Below, piece by piece: positions 25,802 through 34,363 of a stretch of DNA of 64,000 bases. The translations under genes were made by a program, and so were the position numbers. The stretch covers positions 23,017-87,016 of the forward strand of contig CAYXEG010000001.1 of assembly GCA_964463875.1 (NCBI GenBank), in the 5' to 3' direction. The stretch comes from MGML01 sp964463875 (GTDB lineage Bacteria > Chloroflexota > Dehalococcoidia > Dehalococcoidales > UBA2162). Under the pieces are notes generated by a model. It was given only the letters and a program-made list of their open reading frames with translations. It did not search any database and had not been told where the DNA came from. The number at the start of each line of letters is the position of its first letter. Within the stretch, counting starts at the first letter, position 1.

Positions 25802-26938
25802 ATGAATTTTGAACTCGATGAAGAACAGGTAATGCTGAAAACCTCTGCCAGGGAATTCATGGATAAGGAATGTCCCAGAGAACATGTCCGGGCGATGATG
25901 GAAGACAAAACGGGATATTCTCCCGAGTTATGGAAAAAAATGGCTGATTTGGGATGGCTGGGGATTTCCTTCCCGGAACAGTATGGCGGCGCGGAATTTT
26001 CCTTCCTTGAACTGGCGGTCGTTCTGGAGGAATGCGGTCGCGCGCTTCTCCCCGGTCCGTTGATGCCGACAGTCGTCCAGGTCGGGCGAACCATTCTCGC
26101 CGCTGGTACTGAAGAGCAAAAACAAAAATTTCTTCCGAAGATGATAAACGGACAGGCAATTTACACGCCGGCATTTCTTGAGAAAAACGGCAGTATCGAT
26201 GCTCCCGGAATAACGGCTACTGCCATCCCGAGAGGTGATGATTATGCTATAAACGGTACGAAACTGTTCGTTCAGGATGCCCATATTGCTGACTATATTC
26301 TCTGCGTGACACGGACTTCTGATAGTACCGAAAACGAAGAAGGAATAACCCTTTTCATGGTCGATGCGAAAAGCCCCGGAATTCGGGTCGAAGTATTAGC
26401 AACCATGACAGGAGAAAAACTGTGTGAAGTAGTATTCGATAATGTTGTCGTGCCGGGCAATAATGTCATCGGCGAAGTCGGTAAAGGCTGGCCGGTCGTC
26501 GAAAGGATGAAGTCCGAAGCAGCCGTTGCCGAAGCAGCCTGGATGACCGGCGGTGCCCGGTGGGTACTGGAAACATCGATTGATTACGCGAAAGAGCGAA
26601 TCGCCTTCGGTCGGCCGATAGGCAGTTTCCAGGCGATTCAGCACAAACTTGCCAACATGGCCCTCGAAGTGGAGGGAGCAACCTCTATCATGTATTATGC
26701 TGCCTGGACGATATCAGAGAATACCGATGATATACCGATGGCGGCTTCGATGGCAAAATCATGGTGCGGCGAAACCTATAAACACGCGGCTGCCGATGGG
26801 GTTCAGGTTCACGGAGGTATCGGGTTTACCTGGGACCATGATATGCATCTCTACTTCAAGAGAGCCGCATCAGCCGAAGTATCTTTCGGTGACGGGTATT
26901 ACCACCGGGAAAACGTCGCCCGGTTACTGAAAATTTAA
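25802..26938 (+). CDS. Acyl-CoA dehydrogenase, copy 2 (FadE28/29-like partner)
   Basis: Acyl-CoA dehydrogenase family protein (378 aa). It has the N-terminal helix domain, a LGWLGISFPEQYGGAEFS segment, and a C-terminal VQVHGGIGFTWDHDMHLYFK motif, which is typical of the subunits of heteromeric dehydrogenases. The equivalent of the MCAD base is FGDG, with Asp instead of Glu. The middle domain is shortened compared with copy 1 (no EPEAGSD). Together with copy 1 it probably makes one heteromeric enzyme. Followed after 22 bp by a crotonase gene. Confidence 0.9.
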   Translation: MNFELDEEQVMLKTSAREFMDKECPREHVRAMMEDKTGYSPELWKKMADLGWLGISFPEQYGGAEFSFLELAVVLEECGRALLPGPLMPTVVQVGRTILAAGTEEQKQKFLPKMINGQAIYTPAFLEKNGSIDAPGITATAIPRGDDYAINGTKLFVQDAHIADYILCVTRTSDSTENEEGITLFMVDAKSPGIRVEVLATMTGEKLCEVVFDNVVVPGNNVIGEVGKGWPVVERMKSEAAVAEAAWMTGGARWVLETSIDYAKERIAFGRPIGSFQAIQHKLANMALEVEGATSIMYYAAWTISENTDDIPMAASMAKSWCGETYKHAAADGVQVHGGIGFTWDHDMHLYFKRAASAEVSFGDGYYHRENVARLLKI

Positions 26939-26960
26939 AAAAAATAGAAGGAGAAGTAGA

Positions 26961-27740
26961 ATGTCTATTGATTACGTAAAAGAAGGTCATATAGCAACCT
27001 TCACCATCAACAACCCGGAAGTAATGAACGCCCTGACGCCTACCCAGGTGGCGGAGTGGACGGATGCCCTGATTGATTTCCGTGACGACAAGAATTTATG
27101 GGTCGGCATCGTTACCGGCGCCGGCGAAAAAGCTTTCTGCACCGGATTGAACCTGAGAGCTGCCGGAGGCGGTGCACCAGGTCAGGGTCCGGCTCAGGGA
27201 ACACGGCCGATACCCAAAGAAACACTGGTTAAAGGCCTGAAGCTGTATAAACCTCTGATTGCTGCTGTCAACGGATACGCCCTTGGCGGCGGACTTGAGA
27301 TTGCCTTGGCATGCGATATCAGGGTTGCTTCCGAAAACGCTCAGCTTGGCTTGACCGAGGTAACACTGGGGTTAATCCCGGGATGGGGCGGCTCTCAGCG
27401 ACTTCCGAGGTTGATTCCGTTCGGTCTGGCAGCCGAGATGATGCTCATGGGACGTCGTGTCAAAGCTGATGAAGCCCTCAGAATCGGCCTCGTCCATGAG
27501 GTTGTTCCCCAGGCTGAACTAATGAAAGCCGTCAAAGCCCGCGCTGAAAAGATGTGTGAATCCGCTCCGCTGGCTATGCAGGCGGTCAAGGAAGCCATGC
27601 TCAGAGGTATCGACATGGAGCTGATGGACGCCCTGAACCTTGAAGGCGAACTTGGCAGAAGCGTCGTCTCCTCGAAGGATTTCGCGGAAGGCAGAACAGC
27701 CTTCGTGGAAAAGAGAAAACCGAATTATAAGGGAGAATAA
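26961..27740 (+). CDS. Enoyl-CoA hydratase/isomerase (crotonase) family, copy 2
   Basis: Crotonase of 259 aa. Oxyanion-hole elements EKAFCTGLNL and YALGGGLEIAL; the two hydratase Glu residues are present (GGGLE and LTEVTLGLIPGWGG). A short Gly/Pro/Gln stretch (GGGAPGQGPAQG) is inserted in the loop after the first motif, absent from copy 1. AAGGAGAAG precedes the ATG. It probably hydrates the enoyl-CoA made by the adjacent dehydrogenase pair. Confidence 0.9.
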   Translation: MSIDYVKEGHIATFTINNPEVMNALTPTQVAEWTDALIDFRDDKNLWVGIVTGAGEKAFCTGLNLRAAGGGAPGQGPAQGTRPIPKETLVKGLKLYKPLIAAVNGYALGGGLEIALACDIRVASENAQLGLTEVTLGLIPGWGGSQRLPRLIPFGLAAEMMLMGRRVKADEALRIGLVHEVVPQAELMKAVKARAEKMCESAPLAMQAVKEAMLRGIDMELMDALNLEGELGRSVVSSKDFAEGRTAFVEKRKPNYKGE

Positions 27741-27784
27741 ACCCTGGGAAAACAGGGTGTGTTAATAGGAACGGAGGAACTTGA

Positions 27785-28933
27785 ATGATTTTGAAAGATT
27801 TCAGTGACAAAGCGGCAATTGTCGGCGTCGGGTACACCGAAAAACAGGGTACCGTCCCCGGCAGGAGCAATATAAGCTTTGCCCAGGAAGCCGCGAAGAA
27901 CGCCATCGAAGACGCCGGCTTGAAGAAAGATGACATCGATGGCTTGTTAATCCAGCCGACAATGGGAATGCAGTCCTATTCGGTCGCGGCCAAGCTCGGT
28001 CTGAACAACCTTAAACTGCTGGCGAACGAGGATGTCATGGGCGGTACGGCGCCCTGCATCACCGCCCATGCCATGTATGCGGTAGCGACGGGACAGTGTA
28101 AATATGTGATGTGCCTGTACGGCTGCACCGATAAATCGCGGGGGATGATGCTCGGCGGTGGTGGAATGGGGCCGATGGGTACCGGACCGGCGTATGGTAT
28201 CTTCGGGGCGAACATGGAATACGCTCTGGCAGCCCGCCGGGCAATGCACGAGTTCGGAACCGGGCCGGATACCTGGGTTGAAATCGCTATGTCACAGAGG
28301 AAGTGGGCGAACCTCAATCCGAGAGCCTTCTTCTACGATAAACCGTTAACAAGGGAAGATTATTTCAATGAGCCTTGGGTTGCAGAACCGTTCAGGCGCA
28401 TCGACTGCTGCCTGGTCAGCGATGGCGGGAGAGCCTACATCGTAACAACCGCCGAACGGGCGAAAGCCCTCAAGCAGCCTCCGGTGTATATCGCCGGTGT
28501 CGGGCAGAACCACCATACTCCTGAAATAGAGCAATCTCATCACATGACCGGTCCGACGGGAGCCCAGCAATCCGGCAAGATGGCGATGGAGATGGCCGGA
28601 ATCACAGTAAAAGATATCGATGCCTGTGAAATTTACGACTGCTTCACCTATACCGTTGAAGTTACCATGCAGAGCTACGGTTTCTTCGAGAGAGGCGGAG
28701 GCTACGATTTCTTCAAGAACGGCCGTACCGGACCCGGCGGAGAGTTCCCGGTCAATACATCGGGCGGACTCCTTTCCGAGGTTTACTACATGGGATTCAC
28801 CCCTCTTACCGAAGGCGTCATGCAGTTGAGGGGGCAGTGCGGCGAGAGACAGGCCAAAGGTCTAAAACATATTCTGTGCAGTGGCAACGGCGGTATCCTT
28901 CAGACCCACGGCACGGTGATTTTAAGGAGTTAG
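27785..28933 (+). CDS. Thiolase-superfamily protein (SCP2/lipid-transfer type)
   Basis: Thiolase-fold protein of 382 aa. The N-terminal half has VGVGYTEKQGTVPGRS and KDDIDGLLIQPT. The candidate nucleophile is Cys in GGTAPCITAHAM, and the C-terminal CSGNGGILQTHG holds the second Cys/His site. This type usually needs a small DUF35 partner, and such a gene follows 4 bp downstream. In actinobacterial steroid degradation the Ltp2/ChsH2 pair performs a retro-aldol cleavage instead of thiolysis; either reaction is possible here. GGAGG lies before the ATG. Confidence 0.88.
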   Translation: MILKDFSDKAAIVGVGYTEKQGTVPGRSNISFAQEAAKNAIEDAGLKKDDIDGLLIQPTMGMQSYSVAAKLGLNNLKLLANEDVMGGTAPCITAHAMYAVATGQCKYVMCLYGCTDKSRGMMLGGGGMGPMGTGPAYGIFGANMEYALAARRAMHEFGTGPDTWVEIAMSQRKWANLNPRAFFYDKPLTREDYFNEPWVAEPFRRIDCCLVSDGGRAYIVTTAERAKALKQPPVYIAGVGQNHHTPEIEQSHHMTGPTGAQQSGKMAMEMAGITVKDIDACEIYDCFTYTVEVTMQSYGFFERGGGYDFFKNGRTGPGGEFPVNTSGGLLSEVYYMGFTPLTEGVMQLRGQCGERQAKGLKHILCSGNGGILQTHGTVILRS

Positions 28934-28937
28934 CGCA

Positions 28938-29351
28938 ATGATGAGAAACGCCAATCAGAAACCAATACCGACGATAACCCCGGAGAACAAACCGTTCTGG
29001 GGCTACATGAAACAGCATGAGTTCCGGGTACAGCGGTGCAAAGAATGCGGCAAGCTGTTCTATCCGCCGAGCGAATACTGCCTCCACTGCCTCGGTCATG
29101 ATACGGAGTGGGTAAAACTCAGCGGCAAGGGTAAGGTCTTCAGCTTTGCGATTGTCCGGCGCGCCGGTATGCCGGCTTTTGCCGCCGAAATACCCTACGT
29201 TGTGGCAATCATCGAGACCGAAGAAGGTATCCGCTACAGCTCGAACGTTATCGGATGTGACCCAGACAAAGTGTACATCGATATGCCTGTCGAAGTCGTT
29301 TTCGAGGACGTTAACCCCGAATTTACCCTGCCGAAGTTTAAACCGGTGTAA
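28938..29351 (+). CDS. DUF35 Zn-ribbon/OB-fold protein, thiolase partner
   Basis: Protein of 137 aa with an N-terminal rubredoxin-like zinc ribbon, C34-x2-C37 and C48-x2-C51, followed by an OB-fold (GKGKVFSFAIVRRAGMP). DUF35 proteins bind acyl-CoA and form complexes with SCP2-type thiolases or aldolases; the adjacency to 27785-28933 fits this. AAGGAG is 9 nt before the first of two consecutive ATG codons. Last gene of the 18.8-29.35 kb operon. Confidence 0.9.
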   Translation: MMRNANQKPIPTITPENKPFWGYMKQHEFRVQRCKECGKLFYPPSEYCLHCLGHDTEWVKLSGKGKVFSFAIVRRAGMPAFAAEIPYVVAIIETEEGIRYSSNVIGCDPDKVYIDMPVEVVFEDVNPEFTLPKFKPV

Positions 29352-29378
29352 CAATTATTCGCTTTACATGAAAAAAAA

Positions 29379-29415
29379 CGGGCGCCCGAAGCATAACGGA
29401 CGCCCGCTTTACTTT
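29379..29415. terminator. Terminator between convergent operon and MarR gene
   Basis: Arms cgggcgcccg (29379-29388) and cggacgcccg (29397-29406), one mismatch, 8-nt loop, with A8 before and a T-rich stretch after. It lies between the DUF35 gene and the converging MarR gene. Confidence 0.8.
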
Positions 29416-29430
29416 TCCTCTGTTGATGTA

Positions 29431-29901
29431 TCAGTCTTTCTGTAAAAAAGGTGGGGTATAATCCAGCCCGAGTAAATTTCTTGCCTTGGTCTGAAGTTTG
29501 GAGAGAAGGACTCTCAGTGCTTCTTTTTCCTTGTCGTCGAGAGCATCGAAAATCAGTATGATTGAGCGTTCGGTAACCGTGTTTTCATAAATATCTTTCC
29601 CTTTTTCAGTCAGGGCGATGTAGGCACGGGAATCTCCCGGCCTCTTGATTTTTTCGACCAGTCCCTTTTTTAACATCCTGTTGACGAGGGTTGTTACCGA
29701 GTTTAGTTCTCTAATGGAGACTTCTGCAATCTGATTTAACGTCATCAGTTCCTTGTTGTTGTATATCATATGCATGATTTTTACTTGCGACTGGCTCATG
29801 TTATATTGCCCGAGTTCCAGCTTGATGGCTTTCTGTATGGAATCCCGGGTTGAGTCAAGTAACGCATTCAATGCAATCCTGGGATCACTGGCTTTTGACA
29901 T
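29431..29901 (-). CDS. MarR-family transcriptional regulator, copy 2
   Basis: Winged-helix repressor of 156 aa. I use the ATG at 29901 (AAGGAA 6 nt upstream); it gives an N-terminus aligning with the other MarR protein at 13242-13748, whereas the frame also extends 28 codons further up. Shared features are the MSK-x2-DPRI start, QYNMSQSQVK and RELNSVTTLVNRM. It faces the beta-oxidation-like operon tail to tail and probably regulates it, in parallel with the first copy and its own operon. Confidence 0.9.
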   Translation of the reverse strand: MSKASDPRIALNALLDSTRDSIQKAIKLELGQYNMSQSQVKIMHMIYNNKELMTLNQIAEVSIRELNSVTTLVNRMLKKGLVEKIKRPGDSRAYIALTEKGKDIYENTVTERSIILIFDALDDKEKEALRVLLSKLQTKARNLLGLDYTPPFLQKD

Positions 29902-30239
29902 AACAATTCCTTTTAATAATATATATTTCTTTGCTGTATGGCTGTTCGACTTGACGTAATCCACGCTGGATTTCAAGCTTTTCATCCAGGTTCCGGACTG
30001 TTTTTCATAGAAAATTTTCTTAAAGTAATGAAATGGAACCCACGCTATTCTCTTGATATTATAATGAAGATAAATCGTGGTAAAGTCAATGATATTTTTA
30101 TTTTCGTGAAATTATTACGAACGAAAGAAAAAAGGGAAGTACTGCATTTCATCAGGGTGAATGGTTGCCAAGTATTGTTGAAAGACTAATCTCCAACCCC
30201 TTTTGAAATCTGGAATTCTGTTGCCTCTTTGATAGGTCA
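29902..30239. other. Intergenic region, AT-rich
   Basis: Leader of the MarR gene on one side and of the methyltransferase gene on the other. A TATAAT at 30060-30065 could serve a forward promoter but has no good -35 partner. No palindrome like those beside the first MarR gene was found, and no gene. Confidence 0.5.
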
Positions 30240-30980
30240 ATGATAATATTGGCTATGGTTAAAAATCCTCAACTGGCGGAAATTACCTGGTATCATTCTC
30301 CTAAAGCGAAATCTTTAACTGAAAAACACTACTTTCCACATCGGATTGTCCATTCACGGTTAGCCGATTACCTGGCTGGTGGGGGGTGTGACGATAGTTC
30401 AACAATTCTTGATATTGGCTGCGGTTCAGGAAGGGAAACCGAGTTTATCGGACCCATATCCTCAAAGATTACAGGAATCGACATTTCGCAATCGGCTATC
30501 GGGGCTTTTATCAAAAAAGGATTCGATGGCATTCTGGCAGACGTCAAATCCCTGCCTTTTCCCGATGAATCATTCGATTTTGTCATCTGTCCGGAAATCC
30601 TTCATCATTTAAGAGGGCAGGGCGCACTGACCGATTTTCTCATCGAATTCAGCCGGGTTCTGAAACGAAACGGAGTACTGATTACCGTCGAACCTAATGC
30701 GTTCAATCTTTCAGGAATACTGATGAATGTAGCTAACACGATAAAACCCGGCATCACCGGACTGGTTCCCCATGAGAGAGCCTTGTCTCCCACCGGGTTG
30801 AAAAAGGCTTTTCGGAAAGCCGGCTTGACCAACGTTACCTGTATTGCCGCTTCGTATGTATGGAACCGCTTTCCTCTTTGTGTTTCACGGTTTATCGCAG
30901 AACATGAAAACTCCATCAGGTTCAAAAAACCATTCAGTTATTTCGGCTGGTTCTCGATTGTCTCGGGCCGGAAGATCTGA
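30240..30980 (+). CDS. Class I SAM-dependent methyltransferase
   Basis: Methyltransferase (246 aa) with motif I ILDIGCGSGRE near residue 53, a VKSLPFPDESFDFVICPEILHHL region (motifs II-III) and FSRVLKRNGVLITVEPN (post-II). An alternative ATG lies at 30255; neither has a strong RBS. It precedes an epimerase and glycosyltransferases and may methylate a sugar or lipid-linked glycan, which is inference from position only. Confidence 0.85.
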   Translation: MIILAMVKNPQLAEITWYHSPKAKSLTEKHYFPHRIVHSRLADYLAGGGCDDSSTILDIGCGSGRETEFIGPISSKITGIDISQSAIGAFIKKGFDGILADVKSLPFPDESFDFVICPEILHHLRGQGALTDFLIEFSRVLKRNGVLITVEPNAFNLSGILMNVANTIKPGITGLVPHERALSPTGLKKAFRKAGLTNVTCIAASYVWNRFPLCVSRFIAEHENSIRFKKPFSYFGWFSIVSGRKI

Positions 30981-31092
30981 GGCTGCTCTCCCGTGTTCCT
31001 CTTTATAGTAGTATTCTGTATTCCTCTTGTGCCTTATGATAAACTGGTACGTGAAATACCACTGATGCAGCTTCAGGAGGCAGCAGAGTAAA

Positions 31093-32091
31093 ATGTCTGA
31101 AGATTACAGAAAAGACTTCAACGGAAAAACCGTTCTGGTGACCGGAGGAGCAGGGTGTGTCGGTTCGAACCTGTGTAAAAAACTGGCAGAACTCGACGCG
31201 AATGTGATTATTCTCGATAACCTGTCTTCAGCCTATATCTGGAATATTCCGGATAATCCGAAAATCAGCTTTATCGAAGGCGATATTCTCGATGATGAAG
31301 TACTGAAGAGGGTGTTCAGGGAAAAGCCGGACTACGTTTACCACCTGGCGGCGCACTTTGCGAACCAGAATTCCGTCGATGAGCCTGAAACAGACCTCAT
31401 GGTTAACGGTCTGGGCATTCTGAAGGTGCTCCAGTATGCAAGCATGGGAAACGTTAAACGGTTCGTCTATTCTTCGTCTGGGTGCGGCGTGTACGGGCTT
31501 GAATCAAGGATGCCGTTCGAAGAGCATGATATCTCCATCAGTTTGCATACGCCCTACCAGGTGACCAAGCTGCTCGGTGAACTGTACACCAATTACTTTC
31601 ATAATCTCTATAAACTGCCGATAGTGAACGCGCGGTTCTTCAATGTCTTCGGCCCCGGCGAAGTGCCGGGTAAGTACCGGAATGTCATTCCCAACTTCTT
31701 TTACTGGTCGATGAACGGGCAGGCGCTGCCGATTACCGGTGACGGCTCGGAGACGAGGGACTGGACGTACGTCGAGGACATCGTCAACGGACTGCTGGCG
31801 ATGGGAATAAAAGAAGAAGCAATCGGCGAGGCCATCAACCTTGGTTCCGGGAAGGAACACCGGGTAATCGATATGGCCAGTCTCGTTAACGGGCTTACCG
31901 GTAATAAGGCCGGAATACGCTTCGCTCAGCGAAGGAACTGGGACGTAAAAACAAGGCTGCTGTCATCCATCGGTAAGGCGACCAGACTGCTGGGGTATCA
32001 ACCACAAACCTCATTCGAGGATGGTCTGAAAAACACATATACATGGTTTACAAAGAACTGGGATGATATCCGGGAATCGGCGGAGTTTTAG
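31093..32091 (+). CDS. NAD-dependent epimerase/dehydratase (extended SDR)
   Basis: Nucleotide-sugar epimerase or dehydratase (332 aa): nucleotide-binding VTGGAGCVGSNL near residue 15, DNLSS at the end of strand 2, the Ser/Tyr/Lys active site as SSSGCGVYG and YQVTK, and a substrate-domain RFFNVFGPGEVPG. GGAGG before the ATG. Probably makes an activated sugar for the glycosyltransferases at 33149 and 34364. Confidence 0.9.
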   Translation: MSEDYRKDFNGKTVLVTGGAGCVGSNLCKKLAELDANVIILDNLSSAYIWNIPDNPKISFIEGDILDDEVLKRVFREKPDYVYHLAAHFANQNSVDEPETDLMVNGLGILKVLQYASMGNVKRFVYSSSGCGVYGLESRMPFEEHDISISLHTPYQVTKLLGELYTNYFHNLYKLPIVNARFFNVFGPGEVPGKYRNVIPNFFYWSMNGQALPITGDGSETRDWTYVEDIVNGLLAMGIKEEAIGEAINLGSGKEHRVIDMASLVNGLTGNKAGIRFAQRRNWDVKTRLLSSIGKATRLLGYQPQTSFEDGLKNTYTWFTKNWDDIRESAEF

Positions 32092-32117
32092 GGAAAAAAT
32101 TACCGGCAGGCAGGCGC

Positions 32118-33146
32118 ATGGATAAGAATAACACCATCAATCACCGGGTATTTATCGATAGAGTCGATAAGGGCATAGAAGAGACACTCAAACAAGGCCT
32201 GGCATTTATCGACTGGGAAAAGATTGTCAAAAAAAACGCCCGGGTGTTCATCAAACCGAATTTCACTTCTCCCCGGCCCGAAAAAGGGGTCACAACCAAT
32301 CCGGATGTTATCAGAAGTCTCCTGGAAATTTTGTCGGAGAGAACGAATTCGATAATCATCGGTGAATCGGATGGAGGAAACCATTCCTTTTCTGCCGATG
32401 AGGCCTTCGAGGGGCATGATATGTACCGGATATGCAAAGAAACCGGTGCGAAACTGGTAAACCTCTCGACTTTACCGTCACAATCGGTTGAATCTGCGGT
32501 TCTCGGCCGGAGAGTCCGGGTTGAACTTCCTGAACTACTCCTGAATGAAATCGATTGTTTCATCACTGTGCCGGTACTGAAAGTCCATGTCATGACAACT
32601 ATCAGTTTAAGTCTTAAAAATTCCTGGGGCTGCTATCCCGACACCATGCGGGGGATGCATCACCAGAATCTTTCGTATAAACTGGCGCTCATTGCTTCGA
32701 AGTTAAAGCCGAAGATAGTGATAGTGGACGGGATTTACGCGCTTAACAGTCACGGACCGATGTATGGTGAGGCAATCGATACGAATTTGTTGATGGTAGG
32801 GAACAATACGGTCGCCATCGATGTTCTCGGCGCCGCTCTGATGGGTTTTTCACCGGATAAAGTGCAACACATCCGGATTGCGGAGAAAGCCGGGTTAGGC
32901 TGCGCCGATGTGAAGAAAATCGTGATAAACCAGGACTGGAAACCGTACAGGAAGCAGTTCCACATTAAAAAGACATTTGTTGACTCTATATCAAAAATAC
33001 CATTCAACAGCGATGCCCTGGCGAAACTTATTTTTCAGTCGCCGATTACTCCTCTGATATACAAGGTTATCGGTATATTTAGAACCTCTAAAGAAAAAGA
33101 AATAGCCGGTCAACTGGGCAATAAAAAACGACTCGGGCCTTACTAG
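32118..33146 (+). CDS. DUF362-domain protein
   Basis: Protein of 342 aa with the DUF362 pattern: VFIKPNFTSPRPEKG near residue 49, ITVPVLKVHVMTTISLSLKN, then NSHGPMYGEAI and a hydrophobic VAIDVLGAALMG. Function of the family is unknown; many members carry ferredoxin domains but this one has none. It lies 26 bp after the epimerase and 2 bp before a glycosyltransferase, so is probably part of the glycan operon. Confidence 0.85.
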   Translation: MDKNNTINHRVFIDRVDKGIEETLKQGLAFIDWEKIVKKNARVFIKPNFTSPRPEKGVTTNPDVIRSLLEILSERTNSIIIGESDGGNHSFSADEAFEGHDMYRICKETGAKLVNLSTLPSQSVESAVLGRRVRVELPELLLNEIDCFITVPVLKVHVMTTISLSLKNSWGCYPDTMRGMHHQNLSYKLALIASKLKPKIVIVDGIYALNSHGPMYGEAIDTNLLMVGNNTVAIDVLGAALMGFSPDKVQHIRIAEKAGLGCADVKKIVINQDWKPYRKQFHIKKTFVDSISKIPFNSDALAKLIFQSPITPLIYKVIGIFRTSKEKEIAGQLGNKKRLGPY

Positions 33147-33148
33147 GT

Positions 33149-34315
33149 ATGAAGATTTTGCAGGCAACTGCCTATTTTTCACCGGTAATGGGAGGGTCTG
33201 CGGAAGTACCGTATCAATTATCATCCGCACTGATAAAAAGAGGCCATCAGGTTAACGTTTATACCAGCGACTATAAACTGGACAACACGTATATAAATCT
33301 ATTACCGGCCGGTACGGTACGTAGTTTTCACACCCTTTTTACCGCTATTAATTTTTACATAACACCGGGATTAATGCGAGCCGGGAAAAAGGAAATCAGA
33401 CAATACGATATCGTTCATCTTCACAACTACAGGACTTTTCAAAATATCGTGATTCATCATTACGCTAAAAAACTCGGAATTCCTTATATTGTTCAGCCTC
33501 ATGGTTCCGCCGGGACTTTTTTCATGAAAGGATTTTTAAAGAAAGTTTTTGACATAACATGGGGAAAACGAATACTTAATGATGCTTCGATACTTCTTGC
33601 AGTTTCTTCGATGGAAGCGGAACAACTCAGTGAAATGGGTATCGAAAAGAGCAGGATTAACATACTGCCGAATGGCATGGATGTTTCTGCATTCGAAAAC
33701 CTGCCCCGGAAAGGTCTTTTCAGGGAAAAGTACTCGTTGAAATCCGACGATCGTATTGTTCTTTTCCTGGGGAGAATTCATAAAATTAAAGGAATTAGTC
33801 TTCTTGTTCAAGCGTTTGCTGAACTCTCTGCTGAACTCGGTAATATCAATCTTGTAATAGCCGGTCCTGACGATGGGGATTTACCGAATATTACCAGGTT
33901 AGTAAAGAAGATGGGAATAATAGATAAAGTAATTTTCACCGGTCCGCTCTATGGCCAGGAAAAATTGAGCGCGTATATCGATGCTGATGTCTTTGTACTT
34001 CCTTCAATGTATGAAATTTTCTCGGTTACAATTCTCGAGTCACTACTTTGTGGCACGCCGGTGATAATCGTTGACCAATGCGGAATAGCTGGTGATATCG
34101 ATGGTAAAGGAGGAATATCAATTCCCCGTGATAAAGGCTCATTGAAAAAAGCCATGTATCGGATGCTAACTGACCACAATTTAAGAAAATCACTTGGTGC
34201 CCGGGGGAAGAAGCTGGTTCAGCAACGGTTTAATTGGACTGCGATTATCGATAATCTCGAAAAAATCTACAATAATGCATCAACCGATAGGGAAAAACTA
34301 GTTGATTCATATTAA
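33149..34315 (+). CDS. Glycosyltransferase family 4 (GT-B)
   Basis: GT-B glycosyltransferase (388 aa). N-terminal LQATAYFSPVMGGSAEVPYQL, HLHNYRTF and the C-terminal donor-binding region VLFLGRIHKIKGISLLVQAF followed by PSMYEIFSVTILESLLCGTPVI with the paired Glu residues. It starts 2 bp after the DUF362 gene. The DNA is visibly richer in A/T than its neighbours, as is the next gene, which suggests recent acquisition of this pair. Confidence 0.9.
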   Translation: MKILQATAYFSPVMGGSAEVPYQLSSALIKRGHQVNVYTSDYKLDNTYINLLPAGTVRSFHTLFTAINFYITPGLMRAGKKEIRQYDIVHLHNYRTFQNIVIHHYAKKLGIPYIVQPHGSAGTFFMKGFLKKVFDITWGKRILNDASILLAVSSMEAEQLSEMGIEKSRINILPNGMDVSAFENLPRKGLFREKYSLKSDDRIVLFLGRIHKIKGISLLVQAFAELSAELGNINLVIAGPDDGDLPNITRLVKKMGIIDKVIFTGPLYGQEKLSAYIDADVFVLPSMYEIFSVTILESLLCGTPVIIVDQCGIAGDIDGKGGISIPRDKGSLKKAMYRMLTDHNLRKSLGARGKKLVQQRFNWTAIIDNLEKIYNNASTDREKLVDSY

Positions 34316-34363
34316 GATGCAGACTTGTTTCAACGTATTCAACAAGATACTTGGAGCTTTTTC

